64,000 nt of DNA from Nitrospirota bacterium. GTDB taxonomy: Bacteria; Nitrospirota; Thermodesulfovibrionia; Thermodesulfovibrionales; UBA6898. Both the position numbers and the translations under genes were made by a program. The stretch is from assembly GCA_021783515.1 (NCBI GenBank), contig JAJXTV010000009.1, positions 1 to 64,000 of the forward strand, written 5' to 3'. The notes under the pieces were generated by a model. It was not told the DNA's origin and did no database searches. It saw nothing but the letters and a program-made list of their open reading frames with translations. Positions 18,006 through 29,218 of this stretch are shown piece after piece; the stretch's first letter is position 1, and each line of letters begins with the position of its first letter.

Positions 18006-18992
18006 TTACAAGCCGTGAAGGTGACGGAGTACCGATGGCTGGCGGAGCAGGGATGTATGCGCGTGGAAGGTCCTCCCGGATGAGGCCTTCGTGGCCGTAA
18101 TTGTGTCGTTATCTGACTCTGCGGGGTATACAGAAGGCCCGGCCTCGTTGCTGATGATCTCCGAGCCGAGGGCGAGCAGGCCCTCCGATTCCATCCACAT
18201 CACCCGCCTGCTCGGCGCCCCGAGAACGGCGACGATGAGGGTCTCGCCCCCGCGGGCGCCGGCGCAGACAAAACAGTGCATGGCGTCTCTCGTATATCCC
18301 GTTTTCCCGCCGAGGATATCTTCGTCTGCCCATAAAAGCTTGTTGGTGTTCCTGATATATTTTGTCTTCCCCGATTCGGTAGTGACCCTGGCCTCTCTCG
18401 TCGCGAGAATCTCTCTGACGACCGGATGCCGAATCGCCTCCCTCATGATATTAGACAGGTCGCGGGCGGTAATCTGCTGGCCCGGTCCCGGAAGGCCGTT
18501 TGCATTAATATAGCGGGTATTCGTCGCCCCCAGCTCGGCCGCCTTCCTGTTCATCAGCACCGCAAACTGCTCTTCGGAGCCGGCCACCTCTTCGGCAAGG
18601 GCGACCGCCGCATCGTTTGCGGATTTCATCAGCATGGAGTACAGGAGCGTACCGACCGTCACCTTCTCTCCCGCCTTGAAGCCGACCCTCGTGCGGGCGG
18701 TATGTGCCGCTGTTTTGCTTATCGTCACGACCCGGCCGAGGTCCGGATTGCTGTCGAGGACGACAAGGGCGGTCATCAATTTGGTGGTGCTTGCCGGCAG
18801 GAGTGTCTCGTCGGGGTTCTTCGCATAGAGCACCCTTCCGGTCCCTGCCTCCACCACCACGGCCGCCCTCGATCTAATGCCGGCGGCAGAGGCAGCAGGG
18901 ATGCACAAAAAGAGAAGAAAGACGCACAGGAATAGTTGCATCGAGATATGCCGGATTCTCAGTCCGGCAGTTTTTTCCGCCCCCCCTCTCAA
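18006..18992 (-). CDS. D-alanyl-D-alanine carboxypeptidase (S11 family)
   Basis: 328 residues; TTG start at 18992 is supported by AAAGGAGG 10 bases upstream (an ATG lies 17 codons in). A signal peptide (MQLFLCVFLLFLCIPAASA) exports it. The three penicilloyl-serine transferase motifs are present: SxxK in PASTTKLMTAL, SxN in LMKSANDAAVAL and KTG in LGGKTGYTRDA. It trims the terminal D-Ala of peptidoglycan pentapeptides in the periplasm. The C-terminal beta domain and amphipathic membrane anchor of PBP5/6 are not evident; the C-terminus is low complexity. Confidence 0.92.
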   Translation of the reverse strand: MRGGAEKTAGLRIRHISMQLFLCVFLLFLCIPAASAAGIRSRAAVVVEAGTGRVLYAKNPDETLLPASTTKLMTALVVLDSNPDLGRVVTISKTAAHTARTRVGFKAGEKVTVGTLLYSMLMKSANDAAVALAEEVAGSEEQFAVLMNRKAAELGATNTRYINANGLPGPGQQITARDLSNIMREAIRHPVVREILATREARVTTESGKTKYIRNTNKLLWADEDILGGKTGYTRDAMHCFVCAGARGGETLIVAVLGAPSRRVMWMESEGLLALGSEIISNEAGPSVYPAESDNDTITATKASSGRTFHAHTSLLRQPSVLRHLHGL

Positions 18993-19076
18993 CGCGCCGA
19001 TACCTCCTTTGTGAAGCAGACTTCAAGGATTTTTTATATTATGGAGCAAAATGAGATTAAACCGCTGTAATCCGCA

Positions 19077-19388
19077 TCACATTTGCTGAAAACCCCGCTG
19101 GATGTGCGGGATGCGAGCGGAAATCACGGAGCGGCGTCCTTCATTGCCGCGACAAGTCAACGTGCCCGGTATGCAACCCTTTTTCTGTTCCCTTACCAGA
19201 AGATGAAAATGGTTAGGCATCAAAGACCATGCATACACTATCCACGACTGATTGGATGCAAGCTCCGCCAGCCGCCCCAGGCAGTCCTCCCGGTCACGGT
19301 CGTCCCGGAATATCAATCCCCGTTCAACTCCCCTGGCCATTACGTGATGCAACACCCCCGCAGCATCAAGCCTCGCTTGTCTGGGCAT
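19077..19388 (-). pseudogene. RAYT/IS200-like transposase fragment
   Basis: The first 65 residues match Y1 transposases of the REP-associated (RAYT) group: MPRQARLDAAGVLHHVMARG, RDREDCLGRLAELA and the HUH motif in LMPNHFHLLVR. After that the sequence loses similarity and stops; the region with the catalytic Tyr is missing. It is therefore a truncated or frameshifted remnant. Confidence 0.8.
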
Positions 19389-19458
19389 AAAGCTATACTA
19401 GATATGTTGCTTAAGTTGGCAACGTCCCCTACTCCCCTACTCGCTTCAGTCCCCCACG

Positions 19459-20091
19459 TCACTTATGGACCGCAAATGCCCGATAAAAAATCGTCCCGTA
19501 CCTTGGCAATGAGTCATAGGGGGTTTGAACCGTGGCCAGGTTGCCGAGATAAAAGGTATCCCATTTCTCCACGTACTGCCAGATGGGTTTGCCGCCAGCA
19601 GTGACGCACTTGAGGGCAAATCCGGGAGTGGGAAAACTCTTCCTAATCATACCTCGGTCCAATACACACGCGTCCTCCATCTCGGAGCGATAGCTCCAAT
19701 CTGGAAATATATTTACCACGGTATCCAAGCTGTCCGCGTACGAGCGGTACACAACTTTTGTCGGCGCACCGGCCATATCCTCGTCAAAATTAATTATGAC
19801 GACTTTGTAAGTCTTTCCTCCTGTTCGTATGCACTTATTGATTGCGCTCTTTATAAGTGCATGCTGACCGGACCGACACCCGTAAACGCCGGGGGTTTCT
19901 CCGTCACCCACCGCCATCTGCTGCCCCATCCCCTCACTCAACTTCTCAAAGGCCTTTTCTCCCCAATATGCACCTCCGCAGGCAGACAGCGACTGTGCAT
20001 CGAAATGATTTGCCTTGATTGAGACAGCATGGCCACCACCACAACCCGCAAGAAGTGCAACCAACAGAACCAGCATGATTTTGATATTCAT
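19459..20091 (-). CDS. Putative lipoprotein, unknown function
   Basis: 210 residues from ATG 20091 (GGAGG 6 bases upstream). A lipobox (LVALLAGC, Cys at about 17) follows a hydrophobic segment, so it should be lipid-anchored, processed by Lsp and by the Lnt encoded in this window. The mature part has several Cys, probably in disulfides (ACGG, YGCRSG, KCIRTGG, DACVLDRG, KCVTAGG). No family recognised. It lies in an accessory patch next to the transposase remnant. Confidence 0.75.
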   Translation of the reverse strand: MNIKIMLVLLVALLAGCGGGHAVSIKANHFDAQSLSACGGAYWGEKAFEKLSEGMGQQMAVGDGETPGVYGCRSGQHALIKSAINKCIRTGGKTYKVVIINFDEDMAGAPTKVVYRSYADSLDTVVNIFPDWSYRSEMEDACVLDRGMIRKSFPTPGFALKCVTAGGKPIWQYVEKWDTFYLGNLATVQTPYDSLPRYGTIFYRAFAVHK

Positions 20092-20246
20092 AACACCCTC
20101 CATCACCCCCCCGAAAGGGAAATATAGTGCCGGCCCACCCCGAAAGCGTTTCCTGGTCGGCGCAATAAAGATAAAACATAGGCGCAAAATATTCAACTCC
20201 ATTACGGGCAGGATTTCCAGCCGCCCCCAGCGGTATACTATTCTTC

Positions 20247-20540
20247 ATGGCGGGGAAGTTAATGATAACGGTCGACATGCCACAATCCCTGGCGGAGGTC
20301 ATGGAGGCAATCCATGCTACCAGCGGGGCGACTGCATCCCTCATGCTCTCAATGGCTCTGGAGTTTTTCGATGAGCATGCGTCGCTCGAAAAGGTCGGGG
20401 GTGACCGGGTTCCCGTAAGGTTCTATGTGACAACCCTTGAGAAGCGGAAACTGGAGAAGGTCTCCCGGCACCTTAAGACGAGCATATCCGAAGTGGTGAG
20501 GACAGCACTGGCGAGGAAACTTGGAGGTACCGCTCAATGA
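20247..20540 (+). CDS. Ribbon-helix-helix (CopG-like) protein
   Basis: 97 residues (an alternative ATG at 20262 is better placed relative to GGGGAAG). The C-terminal half reads VRFYVTTLEKRKLEKVSRHL then SISEVVRTALARKL, a typical RHH strand-helix-helix DNA-binding unit. The N-terminal half may be a second helical module. Its stop overlaps the ATG of the next gene (ATGA), the usual layout of an antitoxin followed by its toxin. It may autoregulate the pair. Confidence 0.7.
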   Translation: MAGKLMITVDMPQSLAEVMEAIHATSGATASLMLSMALEFFDEHASLEKVGGDRVPVRFYVTTLEKRKLEKVSRHLKTSISEVVRTALARKLGGTAQ

Positions 20541-21382
20541 GAAGGCTGGTCCTCACCTACGACATAGCGAACCTCTCGACATTCTACGAGGAGAAGACGG
20601 TTCCTTGGGCCAATGCTGAGTTCACCGCCGTCAAGAACTTCACGGGAACCCTAAGGCTATGGGAGGACGGCGTCGAGCCGGAGCAGGTCTGGGAGGCGAA
20701 AAAGAGACTTGAGGAGAGGGCTGAGGCCTTCGGTGTTGCCATGAGATATCAGCACAACCATGGCATATCACTCAAGTTACGGAAGTGGCCCACATATCAC
20801 TTCACCGGGCAAGAATATCCTCTACGGTCGGAGCGGGAGTTTGCCGAATTCATGGATTACATGAGGGGGAAACAGTCTGCGGGCATCAGAATCTATTGCG
20901 AAATGCCGATGCCAGAAGTGCACATGACTATCTCATCTGCACCTGCCCCGCTGCCTGAGAGCATGCCTTCAATCCCTCCTGACATTCACTGGATGGCAGA
21001 AACCCTAGTGGCGGCGGATAGGCTGTCGGAGCATCCCGACTTGGTGATGAAACTGGCGTTCCTAGTGCTGGACCTGGATGACTTCAAGAAAGTCATCCGC
21101 AGGAGTGAACGGGGAAAGGATGAGTATAAATGGTTTAGTTTCGTGCGGGACTTCGTCTCCCATCCGATATGTCATAGGAAGAAAGAAATGGTGAAAGATA
21201 TAGGGAACGCGTTACCGTCATCAAGGACACGTTATAACAATGGCACAGAGGCCGTCCAATTCCGCAGGAACGACAAAAACCATATTGCCTTCGTGGCGAA
21301 GCACGCCCGCTACGCCCTTCAGCGTGCCAAAGAGCTGTTTAGCGACATGGTGAAGGCGGAGGGCGGGTTTCTAAGAGACTAA
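20537..21382 (+). CDS. Unknown protein with HEPN-like motif, coupled to RHH gene
   Basis: 281 residues, unrecognised overall. The C-terminal third is helical and contains FSFVRDFVSHPICHRKKEM, matching the Rx4H signature of HEPN ribonuclease-type domains (R-D-F-V-S-H), followed by a conserved-looking helix (AFVAKHARYALQRAKEL). The N-terminal part has no named domain. Translational coupling to an RHH protein suggests a toxin-antitoxin-like cassette, although it is long for a toxin. HEPN assignment is inference from a short motif. Confidence 0.6.
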   Translation: MRRLVLTYDIANLSTFYEEKTVPWANAEFTAVKNFTGTLRLWEDGVEPEQVWEAKKRLEERAEAFGVAMRYQHNHGISLKLRKWPTYHFTGQEYPLRSEREFAEFMDYMRGKQSAGIRIYCEMPMPEVHMTISSAPAPLPESMPSIPPDIHWMAETLVAADRLSEHPDLVMKLAFLVLDLDDFKKVIRRSERGKDEYKWFSFVRDFVSHPICHRKKEMVKDIGNALPSSRTRYNNGTEAVQFRRNDKNHIAFVAKHARYALQRAKELFSDMVKAEGGFLRD

Positions 21383-21417
21383 TTCCGACCCCCGCCATCC
21401 TGGGTTCGGAGAAAATT

Positions 21418-21472
21418 AAAGGGGACAGGCTAGGGACAGGCTGTTTTATTAGCTAACCAGCCTGCCCCCTTT
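21418..21472. repeat. Imperfect long inverted repeat
   Basis: AAAGGGGACAGGCT and AGCCTGCCCCCTTT form a 14-bp stem with one mismatch around a 27-base loop, which repeats AGGGACAGGCT. Similar sequences often flank RAYT/IS200-like elements (from memory), in keeping with the transposase remnant 2 kb away. Confidence 0.55.
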
Positions 21473-21560
21473 GTTCACTTTGCAGTTTCTCGATTATTAA
21501 GACTGAGGGCCGCCCAAAGCAGATACCTGGCATGCCCGGGCGTATTCCTCCGAAATTGCT

Positions 21561-22511
21561 TTAGCTTGCATCCGTTCTCTGTCTCCGCAGATAATAAGCC
21601 GCCCCAAGTCCTGCAAGCGCCATGAAGATTAGCATACCCCATCCGTTTACCGCGGGGACCGCAGGCGCCGCGGATGCGACGCCGTCGACAGTGACCGCAT
21701 ATACGGCATAGCCGGCGTCAGGATTGCTTCCGTTGGAAAACGTGATATTGGTGAGCGTCTTGCCGTTGACATCAAACCCCAAATTGGAAAGCAGTAAGGG
21801 CGCGGTGATGACCGCTTCGGTAACCAGCAGGTCTGCGTCGGGATCAGCCATGTCCACATTGCCGCTTCCCTTGAAGGTGCCGGGCAGGTTCTGCTGCAGA
21901 AGCACGCCGGACCCCGGCGCGCCGGGCTGCCCGTCGAAGGGCCCGAACCAGTCGGGGCCATTAAGCGTTACCACTGCGGAACTGCCGTCGCTGAAGCTCA
22001 ACGTGACATCAAAATTTCCGCCCCCGTTGCTAATGTTATAGAGAACGCCTATCTTCGATGAGCCCGTCATAAGAATGGCCGGCGACACCGGATTGTCGGC
22101 GGAACTCTGATCAGGGTTAGGAAGCCAGCTGGGCTGAATGCCTATGCTATCGCCATTTACGACCGCATCGAACGCGTGGCTTCCGCCATCGACGGTATTA
22201 CGGTTGCCGACGTGGACGAGGTCCAGCGCACCGGCGGAATTGACTATGGTATATACCAGCTGACTGTTGGGACTCGTCATGCCATGAAAGGCGCCGACAC
22301 TCCCGTCAATGACCAGGGCGCGGTCTGAGATCGATCTGAATCCAGCAGGGGCGTCGGGCACCCCTTCTTCGCCCGGATGGACCATGCCGTTGAAATTATA
22401 GTTAAGCGCAAGAGGAAACTGCGCCGCCGATGCCTGCCAGACGGACGACAAGAGAACGAGTGACGCGATAATGCTATAAACCGAAGCCTGAATGAAAAAC
22501 CTTTTCCCCAT
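21561..22511 (-). CDS. Exported protein with IPTL-CTERM-like sorting tail
   Basis: 316 residues. Signal peptide (cleavage near WQASA-A) and a beta-rich central domain of unknown function (GVLYNISNGGGNFDVTLSFS). The tail VPAVNGWGMLIFMALAGLGA, followed by AYYLRRQR, has the plan of an IPTL-CTERM signal: Pro, then WG, a hydrophobic helix with AGLGAAY, and Arg-rich end. It should be processed by an XrtH-type exosortase and then sent to the outer surface. GGGAGGA lies 10 bases before the ATG. A similar tail ends the protein at 44602-45570. Confidence 0.85.
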   Translation of the reverse strand: MGKRFFIQASVYSIIASLVLLSSVWQASAAQFPLALNYNFNGMVHPGEEGVPDAPAGFRSISDRALVIDGSVGAFHGMTSPNSQLVYTIVNSAGALDLVHVGNRNTVDGGSHAFDAVVNGDSIGIQPSWLPNPDQSSADNPVSPAILMTGSSKIGVLYNISNGGGNFDVTLSFSDGSSAVVTLNGPDWFGPFDGQPGAPGSGVLLQQNLPGTFKGSGNVDMADPDADLLVTEAVITAPLLLSNLGFDVNGKTLTNITFSNGSNPDAGYAVYAVTVDGVASAAPAVPAVNGWGMLIFMALAGLGAAYYLRRQRTDAS

Positions 22512-22851
22512 CTCTTTGCTGATCCTCCCTCAATTCATTTGGATATTCGTTTGCTTTGCCCTGGTCCTTCACCAATAACATCCGCAAACGCCAATACAAA
22601 ACAATCGGCAACGATTAAACGAATCCTTTTTGGAACGGCCGTCCCTTCCAAATAAAGTGCTGGATTATATCAGGTATGGGCCGCCGATGTATACTGCCAT
22701 TTTGTCCGGATTGCCCGTCAGGCAGACCTAAAAGACGCTATTTCCTGAGACCGGAGCCATAATCGCCAGGACGCCGCATTTATTCCTTTTCCCCCCTTTA
22801 CACCTCTCGCCCGGTTCTGTCGGGAGCCGCTAAAGACGTTTATGGCGGCGA
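22512..22851. other. Intergenic region upstream of sorting-tail gene
   Basis: 340 bases with no supported gene. It should hold the promoter of the minus-strand surface-protein gene. An imperfect palindrome GGAACGGCCGTCCC at 22632-22645 could be a regulator site. No clear terminator for katG is visible. Confidence 0.35.
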
Positions 22852-25487
<2,636 letters not shown>

Positions 25488-25997
25488 ATGGAAAAGAACA
25501 GTTTCTGGTCTCCGTACGTATCGGGTATAGGTCTTGGATTGACCCTCCTGGCCACTTTCTACGTCATAGGGAAAGGCCTCGGCGCATCGAGCGCGTTTTC
25601 TATCGTCTCTGCCGTGGCCGCGCAGAAGATAGATCCGGAATACGCGGGCAGCCTGAAATATTTTTCGCGCTACCTTGGCGGAGGCTCGCCGCTCAGGGAC
25701 TGGATCGTCTTTGAGCTCATCGGCCTTTTCATCGGCGCGCTCACCGGGGCCCTTGCAGGCCGCAGCTTCGGACTCAAACTGGACAGGCCCTCTCACATGA
25801 CCGGCGGCATGAGGATCTTCACCGCCCTGACCGGAGGCGTCCTGCTGGGCTTCGCCGCGAGGCTTGCGCGGGGGTGCACAAGCGGAGTCGCCCTTACCGG
25901 GGGCGCCCAAATGGCGTTAGCGGGATGGGTGTTCGTGATGGCGATGTTCGTGAGCGGCTTTATATTCGCCGCCCTCTTCAGGAGGTTATGGTCATGA
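25488..25997 (+). CDS. YeeE/YedE-type transporter half, N-terminal
   Basis: 169 residues with about four TM segments. The motif ARLARGCTSGVALTGGAQMA near residue 125 carries the conserved Cys of YeeE/YedE (TsuA) proteins, which take up thiosulfate-like sulfur. AAAGGAG precedes the ATG. It forms a pair with the next gene, which overlaps it; together they equal one full YeeE, so the transporter is split into two polypeptides. Located in the inner membrane. Confidence 0.88.
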   Translation: MEKNSFWSPYVSGIGLGLTLLATFYVIGKGLGASSAFSIVSAVAAQKIDPEYAGSLKYFSRYLGGGSPLRDWIVFELIGLFIGALTGALAGRSFGLKLDRPSHMTGGMRIFTALTGGVLLGFAARLARGCTSGVALTGGAQMALAGWVFVMAMFVSGFIFAALFRRLWS

Positions 25998-26575
25998 ACG
26001 CTCCCCTTTACGAGTACGGTCTCTTCGGCGAGGGCACGGGCCTTATCGTGGCCGTCGTCATAGGATTCTTCTTCGGATTGTTTCTCGAACGAGGAGGTCT
26101 CGGCAATCCCCACAAGCTTACCGGTGTGTTTTATTTGACGGATTTTGCGGTGCCGAAGGCGATGTTCACGGCGATACTCGTCGCCTCTTCGGGCCTTTAC
26201 CTGCTTGGGGACCTGAAACTCCTCGACATGACGAGGCTCTGGATCGTGCCGACGTTCTTCTGGCCGCAACTGGTCGGCGGGGCCCTGTTCGGCCTGGGGT
26301 ATCTCGTCGCGGGATATTGTCCCGGCACGGCCGTAGCCGCTCTCGCAAGCGGTCGGCTCGACGCCCTTGTCACGATGGTCGGGATGGTTGCCGGGTCGCT
26401 CCTGTTTGCCGTAGTCTATCCGGCCGTCGAGAATTTCTATCAGACCTCCGGCATGGGGGCCGCTACGCTGCCTGATCTCCTTGGCGTGAGCCATTGGGCA
26501 GTGCTGGCTTTCGTCGTGGTGATGGCAGCGGGGATGTTCTACTCGATGGAGCGATACGAAAGAAAGGCCCGTTAA
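25994..26575 (+). CDS. YeeE/YedE-type transporter half, C-terminal
   Basis: 193 residues, polytopic. The conserved Cys motif is GYLVAGYCPGTAVAALASGR. ATG 25994 overlaps the previous stop and sits 8 bases after GGAGG; another ATG at 25988 is too near the SD. As the second half of a split sulfur-compound permease, it probably supplies sulfur for cysteine or sulfur-relay pathways; cysK and DndC are encoded elsewhere in the window. Substrate is inferred from the family only. Confidence 0.88.
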   Translation: MNAPLYEYGLFGEGTGLIVAVVIGFFFGLFLERGGLGNPHKLTGVFYLTDFAVPKAMFTAILVASSGLYLLGDLKLLDMTRLWIVPTFFWPQLVGGALFGLGYLVAGYCPGTAVAALASGRLDALVTMVGMVAGSLLFAVVYPAVENFYQTSGMGAATLPDLLGVSHWAVLAFVVVMAAGMFYSMERYERKAR

Positions 26576-26628
26576 CTGCATGATGCATCCGCCGGGAACT
26601 TTCGCGTCTCTCTTTTGCATGCGAATGA

Positions 26629-28077
26629 ATGAACGCCGGTAATATCTCAACCCTCATCCTGGCCGCCCACTGGATCATCGTCATCGGGCTGTCGGTACGG
26701 GTGATCATGCGGCGGCCACCGGTCAGCGTTGCTGCGGCATGGCTGGCGGTGGCGTTCAGCGTGCCCTTTGTCGGCGCTATCTTATATCTGCTCTTCGGGG
26801 AAAAGCGTCTCGGCCGTCGGAGGCTGGCACGGATCAAGGCCAGGGCCTCGGATGTGGGCAACTGGCAGCAGACTCTGAGGGACCAGGTTGCTCCGGAGCC
26901 GCCCCAGGCAGACCAATCGGCCCTCCCGCTGCTCCGTCATACCGAAAAAGTCCTCGGTTTTCCCGCCCTTCCGGGCAACCGTATAGAGCTGCTGAGCGAC
27001 TTCGGAGCGGTCTTCGACCGCTTGGTCGCCGATATCGACGCGGCCCGGGAAACGGTCCACCTCTGTTTTTACACCTGGCACGAGGGCGGCCGTATAGCCG
27101 ATATCGTTAATGCGCTCCTCCGGGCGGCAAAACGGGGCGTCCGCTGCCGGGCGCTCGCCGACGCCTTCGGGAGCAAACACTTCCTCAAAAGCGGCATGGC
27201 CGGCCGGCTGCGCGATGCCGGCGTCGAGTTGGCTGCCGCTCTTCCGACGGGGCTTCTCCGCACGCTCATCGGGCGGGCGGATCTGCGCAATCACCGCAAG
27301 GTCGCGATCATCGACGATCGCATCGCCTACACGGGAAGCCAGAACCTGGTCGACCCCCATTTTTTCAAGCGGGAGGCGGGGGTGGGGGAGTGGGTCGACG
27401 CGATGGCCCGCATCACCGGGCCGGCCGCCGGTTCACTCGACGCGGTGTTTTGCCTCGATTGGTCCGTAGAAACAGGCGCCGACTTCGAGCGTCCCGCTGC
27501 TTTGTCCGATCAGGCAGCTCCTTCGGAAGGATCACTTATACAGATAGCTCCTTCAGGTCCGGACCTCAGGCCCGAGGCGATCCACCAACTGCTTCTGGCC
27601 GGCATCTACTCGGCCGGGAAAGAACTCGTCATGACGACGCCGTACTTTGTGCCCGAGGAGTCGCTGCTGACAGCCCTGCTGTCTGCCGCTCTGCGGGGAG
27701 TGGAAGTAACCCTGATCGTTCCGGCCCGCAATGATTCCCTGCTGGTCCGCTATGCCAGTGTCGCCCACTTCGAAGACCTCATGGCCGCCGGCGTCAGGAT
27801 CGCTCTGTACAAAGGCGGTCTCCTGCACACCAAGAGTCTGACGATCGACGGGAAGACGAGCATATTCGGTTCGGTCAACCTCGACATGAGGAGTCTCTGG
27901 CTCAACTTCGAGATCTCCCTTTTCGTATATGACAACGCCTTCACCGGCAGGCTCAAATCTCTCCAGGAAGGCTACCTTGGAAACTCTGACCTTCTCGACC
28001 CGGATCGATGGAGGCGCCGGTCCGCATGGCAGCGATTCAAGGAAGATACCTGCCGGCTGCTCGCACCGCTGTTGTGA
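26629..28077 (+). CDS. cls: Cardiolipin synthase (PLD family)
   Basis: 482 residues. Two N-terminal TM segments precede two phospholipase D (HKD) motifs: NHRKVAIIDDRIAYTGSQN and LHTKSLTIDGKTSIFGSVNL. It joins two phosphatidylglycerol molecules to make cardiolipin in the inner membrane. Length fits ClsA-type enzymes. No clear Shine-Dalgarno is seen before ATG 26629. It converges with the MtfA-like gene, with only 4 bases between them. Confidence 0.94.
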   Translation: MNAGNISTLILAAHWIIVIGLSVRVIMRRPPVSVAAAWLAVAFSVPFVGAILYLLFGEKRLGRRRLARIKARASDVGNWQQTLRDQVAPEPPQADQSALPLLRHTEKVLGFPALPGNRIELLSDFGAVFDRLVADIDAARETVHLCFYTWHEGGRIADIVNALLRAAKRGVRCRALADAFGSKHFLKSGMAGRLRDAGVELAAALPTGLLRTLIGRADLRNHRKVAIIDDRIAYTGSQNLVDPHFFKREAGVGEWVDAMARITGPAAGSLDAVFCLDWSVETGADFERPAALSDQAAPSEGSLIQIAPSGPDLRPEAIHQLLLAGIYSAGKELVMTTPYFVPEESLLTALLSAALRGVEVTLIVPARNDSLLVRYASVAHFEDLMAAGVRIALYKGGLLHTKSLTIDGKTSIFGSVNLDMRSLWLNFEISLFVYDNAFTGRLKSLQEGYLGNSDLLDPDRWRRRSAWQRFKEDTCRLLAPLL

Positions 28078-28081
28078 TGGA

Positions 28082-28867
28082 TCAGGCGCGGGTTACGCGG
28101 CCTGCCGGGTCCTGGCGGTAATAGGCGCTGAGGACGCGGTAGAGGTCCGGGGCATGCTTGCGGAGGGCGACGGGACGGTCGAAGAACTCCTCGGTCGCCA
28201 CGGCGAAGAACTCCGCCTCGTTCGTCGCGCCGTAGGCGTCGAGAAAGGTCTTTTCGCCCTCCTCGGCGAGACGGCGCAGCCGCAGGAATTCGTAGGAGCA
28301 GACCTCCACCCATTCGGCGAACTGCGCGCGGTCGGCGATAACGGGGGTACCGTCGGCGGCCCCGTCGAGCATATCGAGCTTATGGGCGAACTCGTGGTAT
28401 ACCACGTTATGTCCCTGCTCCGGGTGGCGCGCCCCATGAAGGACGGCGTCCCAGACGAGGACGACGGGGCCCTGGAGAAAGGCCTGGCCCAGAAGGGGGA
28501 CCGGAGCCGCTAGCGGGGCGGTCGCGATCTCGAACATGCCGGGACGGCGCTCGGGAGGCACCACGGTCGAGGGGTAGACGAGGATCGTCTGCACGTTCCG
28601 GTAATAGTCATGGGGGAGTCCCAGCTGCATGAGGCAGGCCTGGGCCGCGATGGTGACGCGGATCTCATCGTCGAGCTCGAGCCCGCCGCACCCCTCCCAC
28701 TGCTTCTCCTCGAGGAAGACCTGTATCATCGCGCGCAGCTCGGCCTGCTCGGCGTCGTCGAGCATACGGTAGTGGGCCACGTTTGCGCGCACAAAGGCCT
28801 CCCATTCGGGGGGAAAAGGCCGTTTGCGCGCCTCGGCGCGGCGATGGTCGCGGAGCCAGTGAAGCAT
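28082..28867 (-). CDS. MtfA-like zinc metallopeptidase
   Basis: 261 residues matching the MtfA/DUF980 family. The zinc site is VVYHEFAHKLDML (HExxH) with downstream acidic residues in NEAEFFAVATEEFF. MtfA binds the Mlc repressor in enteric bacteria and has peptidase activity; in other phyla its target is unknown. Cytosolic, no signal peptide. The start ATG 28867 has no strong SD. Confidence 0.9.
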   Translation of the reverse strand: MLHWLRDHRRAEARKRPFPPEWEAFVRANVAHYRMLDDAEQAELRAMIQVFLEEKQWEGCGGLELDDEIRVTIAAQACLMQLGLPHDYYRNVQTILVYPSTVVPPERRPGMFEIATAPLAAPVPLLGQAFLQGPVVLVWDAVLHGARHPEQGHNVVYHEFAHKLDMLDGAADGTPVIADRAQFAEWVEVCSYEFLRLRRLAEEGEKTFLDAYGATNEAEFFAVATEEFFDRPVALRKHAPDLYRVLSAYYRQDPAGRVTRA

Positions 28868-29218
28868 CGGAACTAGTCTAACACAGCGAAGCCGCAGGCC
28901 GAAGTGTGGATGGGATCATAACGCCTTGTTTCCCCTATCGATGCATACCGTCGGGGAGGGTGTCTCTCACATCCTTTCTGATGCAGCAGGATTTGACGCG
29001 GCATGGCGTCGAGGATTCGGGACCTCACAGGAAGTCGTGTCGCCGGCGGTCCCTTTACACGTGGCCTCCGATGCGCCAAGGAATGGCCACGAAAGGCTTT
29101 TCGTGCCTCCCGCCCCGTCTTCACGGCGTTGTTTATGCAGTCGGGGGGTTTGCCGTGGCAACCTTCCAGCTGCCCGTGCCCGCGCCTTTTCCGCTTCTTT
29201 CGCTTCTGCACATGCGCG
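28868..29218. other. Intergenic region holding repeat copy
   Basis: About 350 bases without a supported gene. It contains the 28,930-29,131 copy of a dispersed repeat described separately. Open frames that cross it have no family resemblance. Confidence 0.45.
28930..29131 (-). repeat. Dispersed intergenic repeat, long copy 1
   Basis: This non-coding segment aligns with 41,975-42,144. A 45-base block ending CATGGCGTC matches at about 33 of 45 positions. It is followed in both by exactly 52 less similar bases and then GGC(C/T)TCCGATGCG(C/G)CAAGG, and later by GGCGTTG. Most differences are transitions. Its end also matches the short copies at 10,192, 47,878 and 49,702. Confidence 0.5.
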
